Shown here one piece after another: positions 1 to 9,203 of a DNA stretch of 64,000 nucleotides (positions within the stretch are counted from its first letter, which is position 1; every line of letters starts with the position of its first letter). This DNA comes from Gammaproteobacteria bacterium (GTDB lineage Bacteria > Pseudomonadota > Gammaproteobacteria > Pseudomonadales > JAUIET01): NCBI GenBank assembly GCA_030431775.1, contig JAUIHW010000014.1:1-64000 (forward strand). Reading direction: 5' to 3'. The notes beneath the pieces are model-generated. The model saw nothing but the letters and a program-made list of their open reading frames with translations. It was not told the DNA's origin and searched no databases. The position numbers and the translations under genes are program-made.

Positions 1-52
1 CGCGTCGGCGCGGGATCTGGCGCATTTCTAAGCTGCCTGCGCGGCAGTGAAC
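1..52 (-). CRISPR. Leader-proximal end of a type I-F CRISPR array
   Basis: One 28-base repeat occupies 25-52. Read on the minus strand it starts GTTCACTGCC and ends TTAGAAA, and it contains the stem CTGCC/GGCAG around a five-base loop (GCGCA). This is the hairpin that Cas6f recognises and cuts at its 3' base in type I-F systems. Bases 1-24 are part of the first spacer and the rest of the array lies beyond the left edge. Because the cas genes and leader lie on the right, this is the newest end of the array. Only one repeat is visible, so periodicity cannot be shown here; the call rests on the hairpin match and the adjacent cas operon. Confidence 0.88.
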
Positions 53-180
53 ACAAGTATACAATTAAAAAGATTAGCTACAACAAGCACTTAGTCTCAT
101 TTGGCATCAATAACCAATGAAAACCAAGTATGCTGTAACTAATTGTTATACAAGCAAATTTTTAAAGAGCGGGAAATATT
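53..180 (-). promoter_or_regulatory. Probable CRISPR leader
   Basis: This AT-rich, gene-free stretch directly abuts the first repeat on the side facing the cas genes, where the leader of a type I-F array belongs. It should carry the promoter for the pre-crRNA and the sites used for spacer integration. I see AT tracts and a TATAAC hexamer on the minus strand near 150, but no convincing IHF consensus. The inner boundary at about 180 is arbitrary. Confidence 0.5.
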
Positions 181-344
181 GGTGAAACTATCATAATTTT
201 GATGCGTATTGCCATCAAGCGAGACCTAAATGCTCTCGTATCATACGGGGGCTTCACTGACCATATACAACGTCAATGACAACAATTGATAGCAGTTGCA
301 AGGTGGATAGAATTTTGGACGGCTCATTGCTAGTGAAAGCCTCT

Positions 345-536
345 TTATATTCCGGGTTCAAAGTTCAGCGCCACCAAAGGCTTGGCGCTGGCTTGGGCAA
401 ATTGCTGAACAAGCGTTGATTTGCCTACCTGCCTGGCACCCCTGATCAGCAAGGGCTCGCTGTTGAGTCTTACCAGCCATTCCAAAAGGTGGGTCAGTTC
501 CTTGCGGTGAAGGTGTTCAGGCAATTTGGAAGTACT
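345..536 (-). pseudogene. Remnant of an AAA ATPase (AAA_14/DUF4143-type)
   Basis: A minus-strand frame open between stops at 537-539 and 345-347 encodes about 63 residues with no ATG start. They include the Walker A segment LIRGARQVGKSTLVQQFA and a following LVALNFEPG strand, which match the N-terminal part of ATP-binding proteins of the AAA_14/DUF4143 family. Those proteins are usually about 400 residues, so only a sixth survives and the Walker B, sensor and C-terminal DUF4143 parts are gone. The fragment lies in the gap between cas6f and the array. It is best read as debris of a lost accessory or mobile gene. Confidence 0.7.
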
Positions 537-539
537 TTA

Positions 540-701
540 GCTGGACAATACAAGGTGTGAATTTATCTACTAAATAGATAATTTACAACTATGTTTTATC
601 CCGATTTGAGGCGCCGGGCTCAATTTAGACTGTCTTGAAACTCCCAGGTGGCGCACCAAGAAAGAATAACCTACATAAAATTAAATAGTTACGAGACAAA
701 A
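540..701. other. Gene-free AT-rich gap with one small inverted repeat
   Basis: No supported gene lies between the ATPase remnant and the cas6f stop codon. The only structure noticed is a 7-bp inverted repeat, TTATCTA (563-569) and TAGATAA (575-581), separated by five bases. It has no following T-run typical of a terminator. The gap from cas6f to the first repeat (53-701) totals about 650 bases, longer than a usual type I-F leader, probably because foreign debris sits in it. Confidence 0.4.
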
Positions 702-1253
702 TTAAAACCAGGGAACAGTAGCACTCTTACTGAGCCCATAGCTCGAAAACTTGCCTTTCGTAGGGGAGTCGAGTAGCTCCCCGTGCTTGACGTAAATTCT
801 CATCAGGGAACCGTTAGAGAGGCTTCGAAGCTGAGCGTAGGGCAAAGTAAGCTGCTTTTGCTGATCGTCTGATATTTGCTCAAAAGCCTCCTCCTCAGAT
901 AACCAACCCTTGGTGATGGAACGCTTTCGCTTATTGTGGGCGCTCTTTGCTTGAACTCTGCTAACCAAGCGATATTCTCGATGGGCTGGCACCTCCGCCA
1001 ATGGGCTCACTGCAGTGTAATCTCGAAGGCCCTTCAGCCACGGTTGATCTCGCAATGACGACAAGTCCTGCTCTAAGCCATGAACGCGCAAAGTGTCTCC
1101 TAATGTCTTGTCATGGTTTGGGAAGCTTACGCCTAAGCGCCCTTCGCCAACGTCCATCAGCACGCGATGAAGCTTTGAGTAAGCAGCATTTAACAGCGTC
1201 GTTTCAGTGAATTCCGGATCAGGCAGAACACGTATTTCGAAATAGTAATCCAC
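702..1253 (-). CDS. cas6f: Cas6f (Csy4) crRNA endoribonuclease
   Basis: This enzyme cuts the pre-crRNA at the 3' base of each repeat hairpin and stays bound as the head of the Csy surveillance complex. I place the start at GTG 1253, after GGGGAG with about 7 bases of spacing. That gives 183 residues starting VDYYFEIR, like known Csy4, and puts the catalytic histidine exactly at position 29 (KLHRVL). The SLS serine pair is at 144-146, a basic arginine-rich helix near 106-115 should contact RNA, and the tail ends in the family's YGLSK...VPWF pattern. A start 13 codons upstream is open but would displace His29. It follows cas7f by 16 bases. Confidence 0.95.
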   Translation of the reverse strand: MDYYFEIRVLPDPEFTETTLLNAAYSKLHRVLMDVGEGRLGVSFPNHDKTLGDTLRVHGLEQDLSSLRDQPWLKGLRDYTAVSPLAEVPAHREYRLVSRVQAKSAHNKRKRSITKGWLSEEEAFEQISDDQQKQLTLPYAQLRSLSNGSLMRIYVKHGELLDSPTKGKFSSYGLSKSATVPWF

Positions 1254-1269
1254 AATGGCTCTCCCCGAT

Positions 1270-2301
1270 TCACCCACCGTCCCCGAATACACCGCCTCTG
1301 ATCAGCATCGCCATGACAAAATGTTGTTGTTCCAGCTCAGGAACTTCATCTTTTAATATCCACCGATCCAGTAATGTGTAGAAGTCCATTTTTTCCTTTG
1401 GCTGCCTGTAGGCCTTGCCTCGGCTTGTTACAGACCCATAAGGCTCCACAGCAATCGGCCCAAAATCCAGCTCATCTGAATACCAAGTATCGATAGTGCG
1501 AATCGCATTACCTATTTTTTGCGAGTGCATTGCAGCAACGTCATCAACTTTATAGAGGTACTTACTTTTCTTGGTTTCACCGGCAGTATCCAATACCAGT
1601 TCCTGCGATGGGAACACCTCCTGTGCTTGTCCAATGCGAACATGGGCCTCAATCTCCAGAAAAGCGAAGCTCGAGCCTAGCAAGCCCGCTTGGAACACTT
1701 CTGCCAATCCTGAAAGATCATTCGAAGCATCTCCGAATGAACGCAAATCAAATTTATGTGCATCGAATTCCCAGGTGTTTTTTGCCTCTTGATTTACCAT
1801 ATTCTTAACATGAACTTTTATTTCTTCTGCGCCCACTCGGTTTCGCCATAAGAATCGTCCGTTTGCAATGTTTTCAGCGTAACGGCGTGATAATTCACTG
1901 AATTTGTGCTCATCAATATAGCCTTTGATTACCCCTTCCAGTTTTTCCTGGTACGCTGGGTTATTGCATACGGAAGGTGTGCTTAAATCTCCGAGCACCC
2001 GTAACGTAAACCTGAGTTTTAGCGTATCTGAATTTTCAGGCAAAGAAGCAGTATCGACAGTCTGCAAATTGGCGTCCTGAATCTTGTTGTTTAGCTTCGC
2101 ATCATCAGATGTCACAGCATTAGGTTGTCGATTTGAAATTACCCCCCGAACATCTTTTTGCTTGACCCTTATTGGCTGCCAGGAAGAGCTGTCCGCCTGG
2201 TCACCCCAGTTGCCTGCATACATAAATCCATCCGAACTGGATAGTTTGCGCTCGAACGCCAAAACCGTCGCGGTTTTCAATTTTTCTGCGGCCATAATCA
2301 T
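1270..2301 (-). CDS. cas7f: Cas7f (Csy3) backbone subunit
   Basis: Six copies of this protein form the helical backbone of the type I-F Cascade (Csy) complex along the crRNA spacer. The protein has 343 residues, close to the roughly 340 of known Csy3. Its N-terminus ([17 protein letters not shown]) and the following VRGVISNRQ block match the family. Translation is probably coupled to cas5f, because the start ATG overlaps the cas5f stop by four bases. A second in-frame ATG two codons on is an alternative start. Confidence 0.95.
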   Translation of the reverse strand: MIMAAEKLKTATVLAFERKLSSSDGFMYAGNWGDQADSSSWQPIRVKQKDVRGVISNRQPNAVTSDDAKLNNKIQDANLQTVDTASLPENSDTLKLRFTLRVLGDLSTPSVCNNPAYQEKLEGVIKGYIDEHKFSELSRRYAENIANGRFLWRNRVGAEEIKVHVKNMVNQEAKNTWEFDAHKFDLRSFGDASNDLSGLAEVFQAGLLGSSFAFLEIEAHVRIGQAQEVFPSQELVLDTAGETKKSKYLYKVDDVAAMHSQKIGNAIRTIDTWYSDELDFGPIAVEPYGSVTSRGKAYRQPKEKMDFYTLLDRWILKDEVPELEQQHFVMAMLIRGGVFGDGG

Positions 2302-3239
2302 TCTCCTTGAGAGGTCAATTTTGAAGTTTCCGAGTGTTTTTGTTTACAGAGGTAGTAATCGCCCTCCATTTGATACTGCCAAAACAGTTCCTCGATATTG
2401 CTGACTCGATGCGGGCTTAACCACTGGCCCACGCCATACACCGATTCAACAAAACGAAATGGTGTTTCTGAATCCCGTGAATGTGTAACTTCGCCCGGTT
2501 CGTATAGCGGCGATATTGCGGTGTACCCAGTCATTATCGGAACCAGGTAACCCGGCGCTGGCTTAGGCACATATTCCCATTCAGCTTTGGTGTCTTCACT
2601 TGGCTCTTCATCTTCATCCAGCTTAGGGTTCGCCTTATATTTCAGTGCGGCAAAATCCAACCAGGCATCAAGCATATCGATTTCGGGTGACTCCGCTTTC
2701 AAATCCTGGTGGTGCTTAGCCAATAAATCACTGCGATCAATCAGCGCAAAACCAGGAAGCAAGGACAACAACAGCCGGCGCTGGTTTTTACCTGGCTCTG
2801 GAATTTTTGATAATCTCAGCTCTCGACATCCAGTTATATCACCCCCGGCCAAGCGCAACGCGAATAGTTTGCTAAAAATGAAGGCCTCTGTGTCCACCTC
2901 ATTGCCGATATAACCATTCGCCTCGATCAGCAATGACACTTCCATATGCATCTTGCCTTCTTCGATAAATGGCGCGGTTTTAGCCTCTTTGGTTAAGGGG
3001 TTGCGCGTCAGTGAGAAAACGTAATCCCCCCAACCTTTTGGCTGGTGTGCTTTGACCTGGTGGGAGTGACATATGACGGCGCAGCGGTCTAGTGTGATAC
3101 CGAATCGTTGGTTTACTGCCCGAGAAAGCGCATGTGCGAAGCCCAGAAAATGTGTGATCGCCGGGAAGCCATAGGTTAACCCTGAAATGGCATTAGCATT
3201 TTCAACCTGGATATTCCTGATTAGTAAAAGCGATCTCAT
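2298..3239 (-). CDS. cas5f: Cas5f (Csy2) subunit
   Basis: Cas5f binds the 5' handle of the crRNA and pairs with Cas8f at the tail of the Csy complex. The 313-residue product starts with the Csy2 pattern [21 protein letters not shown] and continues [14 protein letters not shown], both typical. Length is normal. It overlaps cas8f upstream by four bases (ATGA) and cas7f downstream by four, so the effector genes form one translationally coupled unit. Confidence 0.94.
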   Translation of the reverse strand: MRSLLLIRNIQVENANAISGLTYGFPAITHFLGFAHALSRAVNQRFGITLDRCAVICHSHQVKAHQPKGWGDYVFSLTRNPLTKEAKTAPFIEEGKMHMEVSLLIEANGYIGNEVDTEAFIFSKLFALRLAGGDITGCRELRLSKIPEPGKNQRRLLLSLLPGFALIDRSDLLAKHHQDLKAESPEIDMLDAWLDFAALKYKANPKLDEDEEPSEDTKAEWEYVPKPAPGYLVPIMTGYTAISPLYEPGEVTHSRDSETPFRFVESVYGVGQWLSPHRVSNIEELFWQYQMEGDYYLCKQKHSETSKLTSQGE

Positions 3240-4642
3240 TCGTCGAATCCTTCTAACTCGGCCCTGAGCCTAGCCTTGCTTTTTTTACTCCATTCTTGAT
3301 GCTCGGCATCCGCCACGTTTAGTCCGTGGCGCTTCAATTGGCGGTTCAACCAGGTGGCAAACTGCCTTGCTATTTCTTCCTGCCAATCCGATTCCTCTCT
3401 GGCGATTTGGAACTCCTCATCATCGCGATAAGGGTCAAGCCAATGCTTTTCTGCTATTGAAATATTGGACTCAACACTCCACCCGCTGTGCTGCTTCGCG
3501 TTGCGAATTTCTGCGCCACAGACAATCAGTAGATCGATTAAATCTTCGGTATATCCTGCCCGCTTATCCCGGATTTCGATGTTATTAAAATCTTTGACCT
3601 TCTTTAAAAATCGCCCAAGAAGTTGTGAAACCTTCCACGCTCTCCGGTCATATGCCCTCCAAAAATCGTATTGCCGTTTGGGTAACTGCAGTTGTGCTTC
3701 CCAAACTGGAGGTTTGGAAGAAAGTAAAACACTATTTCCACTCCTTCCAAAATTCAGTGGCGAAATATTCTGCGGGTGTTCGCCACCAAAATGCTGAAGT
3801 GCAGTCGAAGGAAAACTCACATCAACATTGTCTGAATAATGCGAACTCCTTCGTGCCTTTCTTGCTCTAATGAGCTCTGTATCGTACCTAACTCCCAATA
3901 CTTTCCGATTTAGAGCCTCCGATAATGAAGACGAAAATAGCGGGGCCAACAAATGATAATCGTTCCCATTAGGGAAAAATATCTGCTTAGTGTAAACCGC
4001 AGTTAGCGGACTTTCGTGAACAACAAAGGAGGACAAGCCTTCTTTCCAAGTCTCCATCCTACTTTCATTGACATCTAACACCTCTAGAAACCTGAAATCG
4101 TGGTCCAGGATTCTATCGATCACAAGAACATCATCTATATCGACGAGTAAAAACTTGGAAATCGTTATATAGGCACCGTTAGAATGTGCAATATCATAGT
4201 AGTCTTCAATCAAAGACTCTGTTGCTACGTATGTGCAATCAGTTGACCCTCTTTTACGGTGACATATGGAAAAGTGAGGCGCTGAACTATGGGTGAATTT
4301 CAGAAGGTGCGTGGCTTTTCTAGATTCCTTATCCTTGGACAAAGACAATCCTTTATCCGCAGTTTCATCCAACCAACGTGGAATAGCAACTTTTAGTGCG
4401 TCCGTTTTTATTCGATCGGCCTCGAGTCTTAATTGGGCACTTTCTTGCTCTAGCTTCTTGAGTTTTCTCTCTTCAGTCTTGCTTAAGCTTGTTTTTTCCT
4501 CAAGCTCCATTTGCTCCCTTGCAGCTTTTTCCATTTTTTTTCTGTGCTTGAAGATTTCAAACTTTGACACTTGGTGCGCAAAAAAATCCACGAGGCACTG
4601 TTCTAACGCCGTTCTACTCTCATCCATACGTTTTGTTCTCAA
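3236..4642 (-). CDS. cas8f: Cas8f (Csy1) large subunit
   Basis: Cas8f recognises the PAM and opens target DNA in type I-F Cascade. The 468-residue protein carries C-terminal family blocks: QIFFPNGNDYHLLAPLF, a FGGEHPQNISPLN loop and a late WLDPYRDDEEF segment. The N-terminal 130 residues are highly charged and predicted coiled coil (many Lys/Glu), longer and more basic than in the Pseudomonas aeruginosa protein of about 434 residues. Overlaps with cas2-3 and cas5f are four bases each. The family assignment is secure; the role of the N-terminal extension is unknown. Confidence 0.92.
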   Translation of the reverse strand: MRTKRMDESRTALEQCLVDFFAHQVSKFEIFKHRKKMEKAAREQMELEEKTSLSKTEERKLKKLEQESAQLRLEADRIKTDALKVAIPRWLDETADKGLSLSKDKESRKATHLLKFTHSSAPHFSICHRKRGSTDCTYVATESLIEDYYDIAHSNGAYITISKFLLVDIDDVLVIDRILDHDFRFLEVLDVNESRMETWKEGLSSFVVHESPLTAVYTKQIFFPNGNDYHLLAPLFSSSLSEALNRKVLGVRYDTELIRARKARRSSHYSDNVDVSFPSTALQHFGGEHPQNISPLNFGRSGNSVLLSSKPPVWEAQLQLPKRQYDFWRAYDRRAWKVSQLLGRFLKKVKDFNNIEIRDKRAGYTEDLIDLLIVCGAEIRNAKQHSGWSVESNISIAEKHWLDPYRDDEEFQIAREESDWQEEIARQFATWLNRQLKRHGLNVADAEHQEWSKKSKARLRAELEGFDE

Positions 4643-7600
4643 AGCACTTTCCTGTAGACGCCGAAATCAGGAACATAACACATGTCACGCCCCTCCCAGC
4701 CCTGCTCAATCCGCAATTCCGTAAATATACGGCTGGCTCTGCCCCAACTAATGCCCTGGGTTTCTACGAGTTCCTCCAGTAGCGGTTTAACTGACAAATC
4801 CATCCAAGGTCTTACTCCTTCGGCCAATTCAACTTCTGGTTTATGCAGGGAGCGCTCAATAGGCTTGGGAAGCGTTTCGCTATCCGCATCGATCGAAAAT
4901 ACCGGCTCATCATGCTCATCCTCCGTGTACAGCACAAGCTTGTCATCCGCCCGTGAAGCTCTGAATCGAGTACGCCGCTGAAGCTCCGAGCTCCAGGAAA
5001 GTTCATGCCGCCACCATACGGCAGCATTGGATGAAACCAAGCCCCGCTCACCAAAAACACGTTCCTGCAAGTGAGCATGCTCCAAGTGCACTAGATCTTC
5101 CTCCGGGCGAAGTTCCACAGGCGCAGTAATACGCGGTCCGGCATTGATCGATTCGAAATATTCTGCGGGCAAGATATCTTTAAGATTCTTGCTATGCAGA
5201 GAAAACTGTGTCGACTCAAAACCTGGCTTCTGGAACGCTGGTGATTGGCCGCGTAGTCCTCTGTAGTTGCTATCCAGAATTAACAGATTTGGCTGCTCAC
5301 ACTTCCTGTCGCGGTGGCGCCAGACTCTGCCTGCCAGCTGAATTAGCGAACGCATAGAGCTGGGTTCCGCAATTGCCCAGTCATAATCGTGATCCCTCCC
5401 GACTTCAGCCACGGCCGTGGCAAATACAACAAATATATGGTGTTGTTTGGGTGAGCTTTGTAATGCCTGAGCTATCGCCGGGACTTGCCAGATTGCCGCT
5501 TCATCATGCCGGGTAAGCGCCTGATCGAGTACGTGCTCCATATGGGAACGCACCAGCAAGGGGTGGCGGCTGTGATAGATACAAAAGTGAATGACGCAAT
5601 CATCCGGCGGTAATGTAGCCAGGAAGTTCTGCGCAACAGCCACCATGGGGTTGATATTCGCCATTCGCACCAAGCCAATGGATACCTTCTCTCCGTTCTC
5701 CGGGTGGGCTTGGGCATAATGCGCATGCAATTGATGCACTTTCTGGGATATTGCTTCACTTATGGCTTGCACAACCTTTTCATGCTCCGCACCTTCTGCG
5801 TCAATTGATAGGAGTGCGCCAATGCGCTTCACCGGCTGTTTCGCTAGCTTACGTTTTCGTTGATCAACAAATTCGGCATGCTGCTGGCGAAACGACTGCA
5901 AATCACTTGTCGCTACCGCCGCTGGTGCGCTTAACTCATCAAACCAGGCACAACATATGTTGTTACCAGCCCGCGGCTCGCCACACGCCCGATTGTATTG
6001 CTCCCGACCGGCACGATATGCATCAAAAAGCCCTTCAACAATTGCTGGCGGCAAGGTCGCGGATGAAATCAATACACGAGAACCGAACACTCCTGCGAAA
6101 TTAACCAGGCGACACAATGCCGGTATATCAGCCTGATCAAAATCATCTGGCTCATCCAAAATGAGGTCGGACGTTAACAGGCGCAATAGAGGGGCAATTT
6201 GTCGACCACCTCGCTCGCCTTCCGTGGCAGGCATCAGATGATCGATAGTACTGACAAGAACAGGGGCGCTAATCAGCTGCGTCAGCTTAGGGGAATGCTC
6301 CAGCCAGCTTTTCAATAGTCCATCATAAATTTCGCCGGCGTAGCTGATAACCTGGTTTTCAGGGATGAGCTTTTCTGCCGAAGCGCTCCCTGACAGCTCC
6401 CATTGGTTTTCTTGCTTGTCTTGATGAAATTTGTGCAATTCCTTCACGGCCTGGGAGCCGATCATTACCGCGATATCATCATCACCTAACGACAACATTT
6501 CGCTCAGCGCGTCACTGGTCTGCTGTGTCAACGTTCGCAGCCCCAGCGCTATAGAGACCCTGCAGCCCAGCCGCTTGTCGGCAAGTGCGTACATAATTCG
6601 TGCATTGGCAATCGTTTTCCCACAGCCAGTCGATGCCATGTTAACGCCGAAGAAACCCTGATCAACGCTAGACTCGGCCAACCCCGTTGCCAAATCATAC
6701 GCTCGATTTTGCCAACGGAAACGGGCGATATTGGTACCCTTTTCTAACGGCTTAACCTTTCCCAAAGAAGGCAAGTTGCGTTTAAGAGACGAAAGTCCCT
6801 TGGCGAGCAAGTACGCATTCTGAGCAACACCAATATTGTGCTCGTCCAGTTTTTGCTTCTTCTCGCCGGTTTTTCTCTCGGTATTGGCATAACATCGATA
6901 GGACTTGTCTTGCCAGCGCATCTTTGCTGGCCCCGCGGAGTAAACATGATCCGACAGCATCAACACTAGCCTAGCTATATGACTGGTAAATCTGTCATCC
7001 AGCCACTCTTTGTCAACACCCTCAATTTCTATCTGTCGAATAGCGCGCTTTGCGATTTCCTGTGCCTTTGAGCACCAGGCTTTGCTACGAATAGGTGTGC
7101 CATTTGGGAAAGACCAGTTCTCGCTGAAGGCTTTCGGCTTTAAATCCGAAGATTCGGCATTGCGAGAATTCCAGTACCAGTTAAATCTATCCGCCCGCCA
7201 GCGTTCTGCGTACTCAAAATCTGGTTCCAGACCGATTCCACTGTCACTAACGCTGGAGATATATTTTGGTAGGCGATGGTGAGAAACTACTAACCAGGCA
7301 ATCAGTTGAGCAAATGGTGCCATTGTGGCGAACGGAGATATAGATTGCCGTGCTAGTTGGTGGGATTCCAATGAATCGGTTCTGAGATTTTTCAGTACAG
7401 CCGTTTCATCGCCAGGTTGTATTACTAATAACTTTTGCAGCCACTCCCGATCGCTAAGCCCTGCAACAAATGCTTCGAAGATGCGCAAAGAAACCCACTC
7501 ATGGCGATATGGTTCAAAAGACTTTGTTTTCCTTTTTGGGTTTAACTTTGCCTGGAATAGTTTGTTGGCTTTGCCAACATCATGAAACAAGCCAGCAATG

Positions 7601-7950
7601 GCTGCCGCCAGACCAATCACCGGAGCGGTATTCCAATCCGCATCAAGATTAGTTTTCATGGAATAATTCTTGGTCAAGTTAACCGGAACTCGTCCGTTCA
7701 GATCAAATTTGCTCCGATTCCCAACCACCCAAACCAACTCACTCCTAGACCGGCTGCGCAACCAATGACAACTAACCGCCGTATTCTTACTCGCGGTTTT
7801 TCTCAGCAGCTTTTTAACCGCCAGCAAACCCTCTTGCGTGATCACTGTCTGCCAGGTGTTGTCACCAATACGATCAGCGAAGGCATCGAGTACGCGGCGC
7901 GTTCTATTTAACGCCTTCTTCTCGCATTGCGAAACAAAGGTGACCATCAT
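4639..7950 (-). CDS. cas3: Cas2-Cas3 fusion nuclease-helicase (type I-F)
   Basis: This 1103-residue fusion is the hallmark of type I-F: Cas2 (about residues 1-95) joined to an HD nuclease and a superfamily 2 helicase. It serves both spacer acquisition with Cas1 and target degradation. The HD block is GLFHDVGKANKLFQ with a later SHHRLP. Helicase motifs follow: Walker A STGCGKTIANAR, motif II LILDEPDD, motif III ISSATLPP and motif VI QLAGRVWRHR. The start overlaps the cas1 stop by one base (TAATG) and the ATG is doubled. All key motifs look intact, so the effector should be active. Confidence 0.96.
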   Translation of the reverse strand: MMVTFVSQCEKKALNRTRRVLDAFADRIGDNTWQTVITQEGLLAVKKLLRKTASKNTAVSCHWLRSRSRSELVWVVGNRSKFDLNGRVPVNLTKNYSMKTNLDADWNTAPVIGLAAAIAGLFHDVGKANKLFQAKLNPKRKTKSFEPYRHEWVSLRIFEAFVAGLSDREWLQKLLVIQPGDETAVLKNLRTDSLESHQLARQSISPFATMAPFAQLIAWLVVSHHRLPKYISSVSDSGIGLEPDFEYAERWRADRFNWYWNSRNAESSDLKPKAFSENWSFPNGTPIRSKAWCSKAQEIAKRAIRQIEIEGVDKEWLDDRFTSHIARLVLMLSDHVYSAGPAKMRWQDKSYRCYANTERKTGEKKQKLDEHNIGVAQNAYLLAKGLSSLKRNLPSLGKVKPLEKGTNIARFRWQNRAYDLATGLAESSVDQGFFGVNMASTGCGKTIANARIMYALADKRLGCRVSIALGLRTLTQQTSDALSEMLSLGDDDIAVMIGSQAVKELHKFHQDKQENQWELSGSASAEKLIPENQVISYAGEIYDGLLKSWLEHSPKLTQLISAPVLVSTIDHLMPATEGERGGRQIAPLLRLLTSDLILDEPDDFDQADIPALCRLVNFAGVFGSRVLISSATLPPAIVEGLFDAYRAGREQYNRACGEPRAGNNICCAWFDELSAPAAVATSDLQSFRQQHAEFVDQRKRKLAKQPVKRIGALLSIDAEGAEHEKVVQAISEAISQKVHQLHAHYAQAHPENGEKVSIGLVRMANINPMVAVAQNFLATLPPDDCVIHFCIYHSRHPLLVRSHMEHVLDQALTRHDEAAIWQVPAIAQALQSSPKQHHIFVVFATAVAEVGRDHDYDWAIAEPSSMRSLIQLAGRVWRHRDRKCEQPNLLILDSNYRGLRGQSPAFQKPGFESTQFSLHSKNLKDILPAEYFESINAGPRITAPVELRPEEDLVHLEHAHLQERVFGERGLVSSNAAVWWRHELSWSSELQRRTRFRASRADDKLVLYTEDEHDEPVFSIDADSETLPKPIERSLHKPEVELAEGVRPWMDLSVKPLLEELVETQGISWGRASRIFTELRIEQGWEGRDMCYVPDFGVYRKVL

Positions 7951-8906
7951 TAGGCTTCACCGTCCCACTGCGTGTTCAAGGCAATTGCCTTCACTTGGTC
8001 AAACATGAAATCAAGCGCTTTGTGGTCGGTGAAAGCCTGCAGGCATTGTTGGCGGAATTCCTGCTCGCTTGCGCCTTCTTTGGCGCAGATGAATGCCCAG
8101 GGTAGTATCAATGCGTCTTTGATTAAGTCGGCAACGTCGAACACCAGGGCACCACGGCGGGTTTTACCGTGCATAACGGCGAAGCCATGAGGAATACCCA
8201 ATACCCACAAAGTGGTTGCCGCTAAGCCGTAGGCCAAGTAGTTACCGTGATTGAGAAAGGCATTGGCTGTATCGACGGCGTCTCGCTCACGAGTAAAGTC
8301 GCCGTATTTCGTGGTTTGGGCCGCATGTTTGTAGAGCTGTTTTGTGAGTTCCGCCTCGGCTTGTAGCAGCTTGCTAACTTTTTCGGCTTTGGCGATTTTG
8401 GCATCGCAGTTGGCCAGTGCGCTTTGCACCAATGGCGCATCCGGTATGAAGCCCTCGCCCCCCAGGTCTCTGTCCTTCGTCCAGGTTCTGATGAGATATT
8501 GAATGCGCTGTTGCTGGAACTGCTTAGCAGCAAACAGGCGCTTTTGATCATCAAACCAGAAACTCATCCAGCCCTGCAGGTATTCAGTTGGCCGGTATTC
8601 GCTTTGTGGGCTGAGCCATTCAATCTCGGTTGCCATCAGCAATGGCGTGCCGCCACCGCCGCAGAAGCCTACCATCACCCCAGCCTGGGCAAGCATGCGC
8701 ATGGCAGCCTGAGTAATCGATGTACCTGTACCTAACAATAGGCAGGTCGTGTTGGCGATTGGGATATTCCAGTACTGGTTTTCATTTTTCGCCTCAGTCA
8801 GGTACAGGACGCGACCGTCTTTTTGCATCACCCGGCACTTTTCCAGGTAGTAGACATTTGCACGCTTGGAATGCAATATCGCTTTAAGATCAGTTAGTTG
8901 CTCCAC
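7950..8906 (-). CDS. cas1: Cas1 integrase (type I-F)
   Basis: Cas1 joins with Cas2-3 to integrate new spacers at the leader-repeat junction. The 318-residue sequence has the family blocks SILHSKRANVYYLEKC-like N-terminus, GFCGGGGTPLL, GNYLAYGLAATTLWVLGIPHG, and the metal-binding MHGKTRRGALVFDVADLIKD segment with conserved His and Asp. It begins at GTG 8906, since an in-frame TGA lies two codons upstream. It is the first gene of the six-gene cas operon; promoter elements must lie in 8907-9158, where I see a TAGAAT hexamer but no clear -35. Confidence 0.95.
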   Translation of the reverse strand: MEQLTDLKAILHSKRANVYYLEKCRVMQKDGRVLYLTEAKNENQYWNIPIANTTCLLLGTGTSITQAAMRMLAQAGVMVGFCGGGGTPLLMATEIEWLSPQSEYRPTEYLQGWMSFWFDDQKRLFAAKQFQQQRIQYLIRTWTKDRDLGGEGFIPDAPLVQSALANCDAKIAKAEKVSKLLQAEAELTKQLYKHAAQTTKYGDFTRERDAVDTANAFLNHGNYLAYGLAATTLWVLGIPHGFAVMHGKTRRGALVFDVADLIKDALILPWAFICAKEGASEQEFRQQCLQAFTDHKALDFMFDQVKAIALNTQWDGEA

Positions 8907-9158
8907 AAATCATATACCGATTCTATACATTCGATTAAATTTGCAACGACTTATGTCTTATCACCCCAGCATGCAGTAGCGGCGCTGGTATTTAGGCGAT
9001 AAGCGAGGACGACCCTTTTTTTGTTCGAAGAAAGGATAGTAACACTCTGAGTGGTTAAAAGTGCAAGATAACACTTAGCAATAGGCTTAAATAAAAAAAC
9101 AAGCCGTTAGGTAACGCTTCATCTGTATAGGGGGAAGGAGAGTAATCCCTTTTGGTCT

Positions 9159-9184
9159 AAAAAAAGCCCGCACTAAGGCGGGCT
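9159..9184 (-). terminator. Rho-independent terminator after the OmpA-type lipoprotein gene
   Basis: On the minus strand a 7-bp stem (AGCCCGC/GCGGGCT, arms 9178-9184 and 9165-9171) with a six-base loop is followed by a run of seven T. It lies 20 bases past the lipoprotein stop codon. It should isolate that gene from the cas operon downstream. Confidence 0.9.
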
Positions 9185-9203
9185 TCTCCAGGCTGGTGAC
9201 AGC

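Noticed and set aside
563-581. Inverted repeat TTATCTA/TAGATAA as a terminator of the cas operon or a toxin-type operator
   Set aside because: Short, AT-only arms and no T-run or associated gene; kept only as a description of the gap.
1254-1292. Longer cas6f reading frame from ATG 1292 (196 residues)
   Set aside because: It overlaps cas7f, has no better ribosome site and moves the catalytic His away from position 29.
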